The notes beneath the pieces are model-generated. The model worked only from the letters and a program-made list of their open reading frames with translations, had not been told where the DNA came from and made no database searches. Positions 5,753 to 8,584 of a stretch of DNA of 8,584 nt are shown here, in pieces. The position numbers and the translations under genes are program-made. Source of the DNA: an uncultured Alphaproteobacteria bacterium. GTDB lineage: Bacteria; Pseudomonadota; Alphaproteobacteria; Puniceispirillales; UBA1172. Within the stretch, counting starts at the first letter, position 1, and every line of letters starts with the position of its first letter. Location of the stretch: contig CAJXME010000033.1 of assembly GCA_913056245.1 (NCBI GenBank), forward strand, positions 1-8,584, read 5' to 3'.

Positions 5753-6346
5753 ATGCTGCTGACCTGCGCGAAATGCGAGACGATTTTCAAAATTGACGCC
5801 GGAGCGATTCCCAAGGAAGGGCGGCGGGTGCGCTGCACGATTTGCGATCATGTCTGGGCGGCGGAACCTCGGCATTTATCCGTCCCACCCGTAAAAAACG
5901 AATCATCAGGGCAAGCGCTCTTGATCGGCATCTTAGCGCTCCTCATTCTTTTTTCTGGCCTGAGCGTCTCGCGTCACACCATCACCGCGATTGCGCCTGG
6001 TTTGATCCCAATTTATCACCGCCTCGGGATGGAGATTTCATCCAACCTTCAGGCGGTGGAAGTGCAGGGGCTCAAGGCTGAGCGGCAACGCAATATGATC
6101 CATTTGTCGGGCGATGCGATGAACACCAGTTCTTGGCCGATCCACGCGCCTGATTTGCGGGTGGTGGTCAGCAACGCCTTTGGTCATAGCCTTCAGGACG
6201 AGATCATCAGCCTCAAGGAAGGGGTCATCGCCTCCAAAGAGGCGGCGCGTTTTGCCCATCAATTGACGCTTGAGATGAATTTGGCCGATGATGTGATCAC
6301 GGAAATCACCGTCACCCCCATCCAGAAACGCGTCGCTTTACCGTAA
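5753..6346 (+). CDS. MJ0042-type zinc-ribbon protein with one membrane span and DUF3426-like C-terminus
   Basis: The protein has 197 residues from the ATG at 5753. That start is preferred because AAGGA lies at 5741-5745, 7 bases upstream, and because the family opens with a short Met-hydrophobic-Thr-Cys sequence; an ATG at 5738 would add five residues. MLLTCAKCETIFKIDAGAIP followed by RVRCTICDHVW is the MJ0042 zinc ribbon, with C5, C8, C28 and C31 as the four ligands. Residues 54-71 (QALLIGILALLILFSGLS) form one membrane helix. The remainder fits the DUF3426-like beta domain: a VQGLKAERQ strand, then LSGDAMNTSSWPIHAPDLRVVV with a conserved Asn and Pro. The topology would be zinc ribbon in the cytoplasm and C-terminal domain in the periplasm. 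Such proteins are common in proteobacteria and have no established function. Its end overlaps lysA by 9 bases. Confidence 0.85.
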   Translation: MLLTCAKCETIFKIDAGAIPKEGRRVRCTICDHVWAAEPRHLSVPPVKNESSGQALLIGILALLILFSGLSVSRHTITAIAPGLIPIYHRLGMEISSNLQAVEVQGLKAERQRNMIHLSGDAMNTSSWPIHAPDLRVVVSNAFGHSLQDEIISLKEGVIASKEAARFAHQLTLEMNLADDVITEITVTPIQKRVALP

Positions 6347-7594
6347 ATCGTCAGGGATAGTATCGAGGGCGATCAAATCCGCCACGCTTTGCCGAGGGGA
6401 AACGAGATGCGCTTTGCCGTTGATGACCAAAACTTCGGCGGCAGGTGGCCGAGTGTTGTAACTTGATCGCATCACCGCGCCATAAGCGCCCGCGGACATC
6501 ACCGCCAAAAGATCGCCGTCGGTAAGCCTCGGCATCATGCGGTTCAGCCCCAAATAATCGCCCGTCTCGCAAACTGGCCCGACAATATCAAGAGGTTCTT
6601 CAGGCGTGTTCAAATCCGCCACGGTTTCGATGCGGTGATAGGCTTCATAGAGCGTTGGGCGGATCAGGTCATTCATCGCGCCATCGACAATGGCAAATTG
6701 CTTCGACGGCGCTTTTTTGGTGTAGATCACGCGGGTCAATAACGCGCCCGCCTCGGCAATGATCCAACGGCCTGGCTCAAAACCAAGGCGATATTGCCGA
6801 TTGCCAAACAGCCGGGTAATCAAATCCCCAAAGCCGTTGATATCCGCAGGTTGCCCGGTGGTGTAATCAACGCCAAGACCGCCGCCAAGATCAAGCCCCG
6901 GCACGTCAAGCCCTTCATCGCGCAAGGTTTCGGCCAAGTCCAACAGATTGACCCATGCGTTTTCAAACGGCTCCAGCGTCATGATTTGCGAGCCAATATG
7001 CACCGCCAGCCCAGCGGGGGTGATGACTTGGCTTTCTGCCATGCGCCGGTAAAGGGGCAGGCAATCCTCCATGCTGATGCCAAATTTAGTGTCGCTTTTG
7101 CCCGTTGCGATTTTGGCATGGGTTTTGGCGTCAACATCGGGATTGACGCGCAGCGCCACCCGGCAATGATGGCCATGGGCTTCGGCCAAACGAATGATGG
7201 CGTCAACTTCCGCTGGGGATTCGGCGTTGATTTGCCCGATCCCAGCCTCAAACGCCGCCAGCAATTCCGCATCGGTTTTGCCGACGCCAGAAAAAATAAT
7301 CTTTTCCGGCGCGATCCCAGCCGCCAGCGCGCGTTGCATTTCGCCGCCGGAGACGATATCCGCCCCCGCCCCAAGCCGAGCCAGCAAACGCAACACCGCC
7401 ATGTTGGAATTGGCTTTTAGGGCAAAATGAATATGGCCATCGGCGCCCGCCACCGCCTCATGAAAGCGGGTATAGGCGGCGGTGATCGCGTCCGCCGAAT
7501 AAACGTAAAGCGGCGTGCCAAATTCAGCGGCGATATCTTCAAGGGGGAGGCCGTCGACATGAAGCCGATTGTGGTCGCGGGTAAATCCAGACAT
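6338..7594 (-). CDS. lysA: Diaminopimelate decarboxylase
   Basis: LysA decarboxylates meso-diaminopimelate to L-lysine, the last step of lysine synthesis, in the cytoplasm. The 418 residues and motifs are typical of PLP fold type III. HFALKANSN at 57-64 holds the Schiff-base K60. HIGSQ at 199-203 holds the His stacking on the PLP ring. LDLGGGLGVDY at 235-244 and EPGR at 273-276 bind the PLP phosphate. CETGD at 342-346 holds the C342 that acts across the dimer interface. SAGAYGAVMRSSYNTRP at 367-383 includes the Tyr near the cofactor. The C-terminus is complete. The ATG at 7594 is 8 bases after the stop of the small lipoprotein gene, with only a weak GAG ribosome site, so translation is probably coupled. 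It is the third gene of the argH operon and overlaps the end of the convergent zinc-ribbon gene. Confidence 0.97.
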   Translation of the reverse strand: MSGFTRDHNRLHVDGLPLEDIAAEFGTPLYVYSADAITAAYTRFHEAVAGADGHIHFALKANSNMAVLRLLARLGAGADIVSGGEMQRALAAGIAPEKIIFSGVGKTDAELLAAFEAGIGQINAESPAEVDAIIRLAEAHGHHCRVALRVNPDVDAKTHAKIATGKSDTKFGISMEDCLPLYRRMAESQVITPAGLAVHIGSQIMTLEPFENAWVNLLDLAETLRDEGLDVPGLDLGGGLGVDYTTGQPADINGFGDLITRLFGNRQYRLGFEPGRWIIAEAGALLTRVIYTKKAPSKQFAIVDGAMNDLIRPTLYEAYHRIETVADLNTPEEPLDIVGPVCETGDYLGLNRMMPRLTDGDLLAVMSAGAYGAVMRSSYNTRPPAAEVLVINGKAHLVSPRQSVADLIALDTIPDDLR

Positions 7595-7602
7595 GACCGG
7601 CT

Positions 7603-7767
7603 CTAATACGCGCTGGTTTCAGCGGCAGGCGTTTCCGACGGGCGATAAGGCTCACCTTTTTTTCCGCAAGCGCTGAGGCCAGCGACCAAAATCAGGCCAA
7701 GCACCACCATGGTCATCAGCCGTAACCGATGATGGCGCGGTGTTATAAAGAGCGTCCACTGAGCCAT
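7603..7767 (-). CDS. lptM: Small outer-membrane lipoprotein resembling LptM (YifL)
   Basis: This 54-residue gene sits in the gap between argH and lysA and is easily missed because of its size. Translation: a basic start (MAQWTLFITPRHHRLR), a hydrophobic stretch (residues 18-30, MTMVVLGLILVAG), the lipobox LSAC with the lipidated Cys at 34, then GKKGEPYRP and a short Ala/Thr/Glu tail. Gly-Lys-Lys-Gly-x-x-x-x-Pro after the Cys is the hallmark of the LptM/YifL family. In E. coli that lipoprotein binds the LptD-LptE translocon and helps its oxidative maturation. AAGGAGG at 7773-7779, five bases before the ATG, is the best ribosome site in the window. The first residue after lipidation is Gly, not Asp, which fits outer-membrane sorting. 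There is a run of seven A on the coding strand at the Lys codons. The match to LptM is strong for a short protein; equal function is inferred. Confidence 0.88.
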   Translation of the reverse strand: MAQWTLFITPRHHRLRLMTMVVLGLILVAGLSACGKKGEPYRPSETPAAETSAY

Positions 7768-7772
7768 GTTTG

Positions 7773-7779
7773 CCTCCTT
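7773..7779 (-). promoter_or_regulatory. Ribosome binding site of the small lipoprotein gene
   Basis: AAGGAGG on the - strand, followed by five bases and the ATG at 7767. A near-perfect anti-Shine-Dalgarno match in a 38-base intergenic space is good evidence that the short reading frame is translated. Confidence 0.8.
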
Positions 7780-7805
7780 GATGGGCTTACTTTAAGGGCT
7801 GATGG

Positions 7806-8584
7806 TTAAAGATCAAATCGTTTTCGCGCATCCGCCACCGCCAGCGCCACATTTTCAGGCGCGGTGCCGCCAAGGCTGGTGCGCGAGGCGACCGAATGAT
7901 CGACCGTCAACACGTCAAAAACATCCTTGGTGATTTCCGGCAAAACCGATTGCATATCCGCAAGAGACAATTGATCAAGACGGCAGGCTTTCTTTTCCGC
8001 TAGCGCGACAATCGCCCCCGTGGCGTGATGGGCATTGCGGAACGGCAAGTTCAAGACCCGCACCATCCAATCCGCCAGATCAGTCGCGGTGGCAAAGCCA
8101 TGCATCAACGCCTCCCGCATCGCGTCAGGCTGGAAGGTCAGGTCACGCATCATGCCCGTGGTGGCGGCCAGCGCGATCATCAAATGTTCCGCCGCGTCAA
8201 AGACCGGCTCTTTGTCTTCCTGCAAATCCTTGCCATAGGTCATGGGCAGGCCTTTCAGGATGGTCATGAGCGTGATCAGACTGCCGGTGATGCGCCCCGG
8301 CTTTGCCCGCACCAATTCCGCCGCATCGGGGTTGCGCTTTTGCGGCATGATCGATGATCCTGTTGAAAATTCATCGGACAGGGTGATAAAGCCAAACCGA
8401 TCCGATGACCACAACACCAATTCTTCGGCAAGCCGCGACAAATGAATCGCTGTTAGGCTGGCGGCGAATAAAAATTCAACCGCAAAATCTCGATCAGAAA
8501 CCGCGTCCATGGAATTGCGCATCGGCCGATCAAAACCAAGGGCTTCTGCCGTCATCTTGCGATCAATGGGAAAAGACGTCCCCG
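7806..8584 (-). CDS. argH: Argininosuccinate lyase, C-terminal part (5' end beyond the window)
   Basis: ArgH splits argininosuccinate into arginine and fumarate, the last step of arginine synthesis. About 258 C-terminal residues are visible, from [17 protein letters not shown] at the right edge to the stop at 7806-7808; the family has about 460, so roughly 200 are missing. The reading frame stays open to 8584, and the Met at 8555 is internal, not the start. [13 protein letters not shown] (65-77 counted from that Met) is the fumarase/aspartase superfamily signature loop with the catalytic Ser. [10 protein letters not shown] and [15 protein letters not shown] are further ArgH-conserved blocks. 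The upstream Thr-His catalytic motif is outside the window. The gene lies 38 bases before the small lipoprotein gene and probably heads an operon with it and lysA. Confidence 0.96.
   Translation of the reverse strand, partial: GTSFPIDRKMTAEALGFDRPMRNSMDAVSDRDFAVEFLFAASLTAIHLSRLAEELVLWSSDRFGFITLSDEFSTGSSIMPQKRNPDAAELVRAKPGRITGSLITLMTILKGLPMTYGKDLQEDKEPVFDAAEHLMIALAATTGMMRDLTFQPDAMREALMHGFATATDLADWMVRVLNLPFRNAHHATGAIVALAEKKACRLDQLSLADMQSVLPEITKDVFDVLTVDHSVASRTSLGGTAPENVALAVADARKRFDL

Noticed and set aside
6794..7420. 208-codon open frame on the + strand opposite lysA
   Set aside because: It lies wholly inside the clearly conserved lysA, shows no domain I recognise and has a composition typical of antisense frames in GC-rich coding DNA.
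8025..8357. 110-codon open frame on the + strand opposite argH
   Set aside because: It is antisense to the conserved argH region, with no ribosome site or domain.
8553..8555. Met at 8555 as the start of argH
   Set aside because: The frame continues upstream with conserved ArgH residues (GTSFPIDRK) to the window edge, so this Met is internal.
1..8584. Mobile element, CRISPR array, toxin-antitoxin pair or defence genes
   Set aside because: There is no transposase, integrase, array of spaced repeats or recognisable defence domain on either strand; the genes are core metabolic ones with uniform composition.

Overview
The window looks like an ordinary chromosomal stretch from an alphaproteobacterium with moderate to slightly high GC. 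The evidence is the alphaproteobacterial form of FolB (ending in a KPDVYP-type motif), the chorismate mutase / HisC-like aminotransferase / TyrC-type dehydrogenase run, and the argH, small lipoprotein, lysA order. I cannot place it below class. I see no mobile element, CRISPR array, phage gene, tRNA or rRNA, and no gene-free stretch longer than about 145 bases.

Layout, left to right. (1) The 3' end of a short-chain dehydrogenase gene overlaps or abuts folB (dihydroneopterin aldolase), so this is a small pterin/folate unit on the + strand. (2) gloB (glyoxalase II) lies on the - strand; its stop codon overlaps that of folB. (3) A 145-base divergent region carries a credible sigma70-type promoter for gloB, three GGGATCA direct repeats and a 10-base palindrome. 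(4) A + strand run follows: a class I methyltransferase, a chorismate mutase with an extra C-terminal domain, a HisC-like aminotransferase and a TyrC-like prephenate/arogenate dehydrogenase. The last three are coupled by ATGA and TGATG overlaps and form a chorismate-to-tyrosine unit. (5) A membrane-anchored DUF218/YdcF protein on the - strand has its stop overlapping that of tyrC. Divergent from it is a zinc-ribbon, single-membrane-span protein on the + strand. (6) A - strand operon, argH (5' end cut by the window edge), a 54-residue lipoprotein resembling LptM/YifL, then lysA, runs back towards the zinc-ribbon gene and overlaps its end by 9 bases.

The genes are mostly biosynthetic housekeeping: folate (FolB), tyrosine/phenylalanine (chorismate mutase, aminotransferase, TyrC), possibly histidine (HisC), arginine (ArgH), lysine and peptidoglycan precursor (LysA), methylglyoxal detoxification (GloB), plus envelope-related proteins. 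I found no convincing new biological system. The points most worth a second look are the small lipoprotein gene, which is easy to miss, the unassigned C-terminal domain of the chorismate mutase, the completely gapless convergent gene ends, repeats in two leader regions, and a high density of GATC.
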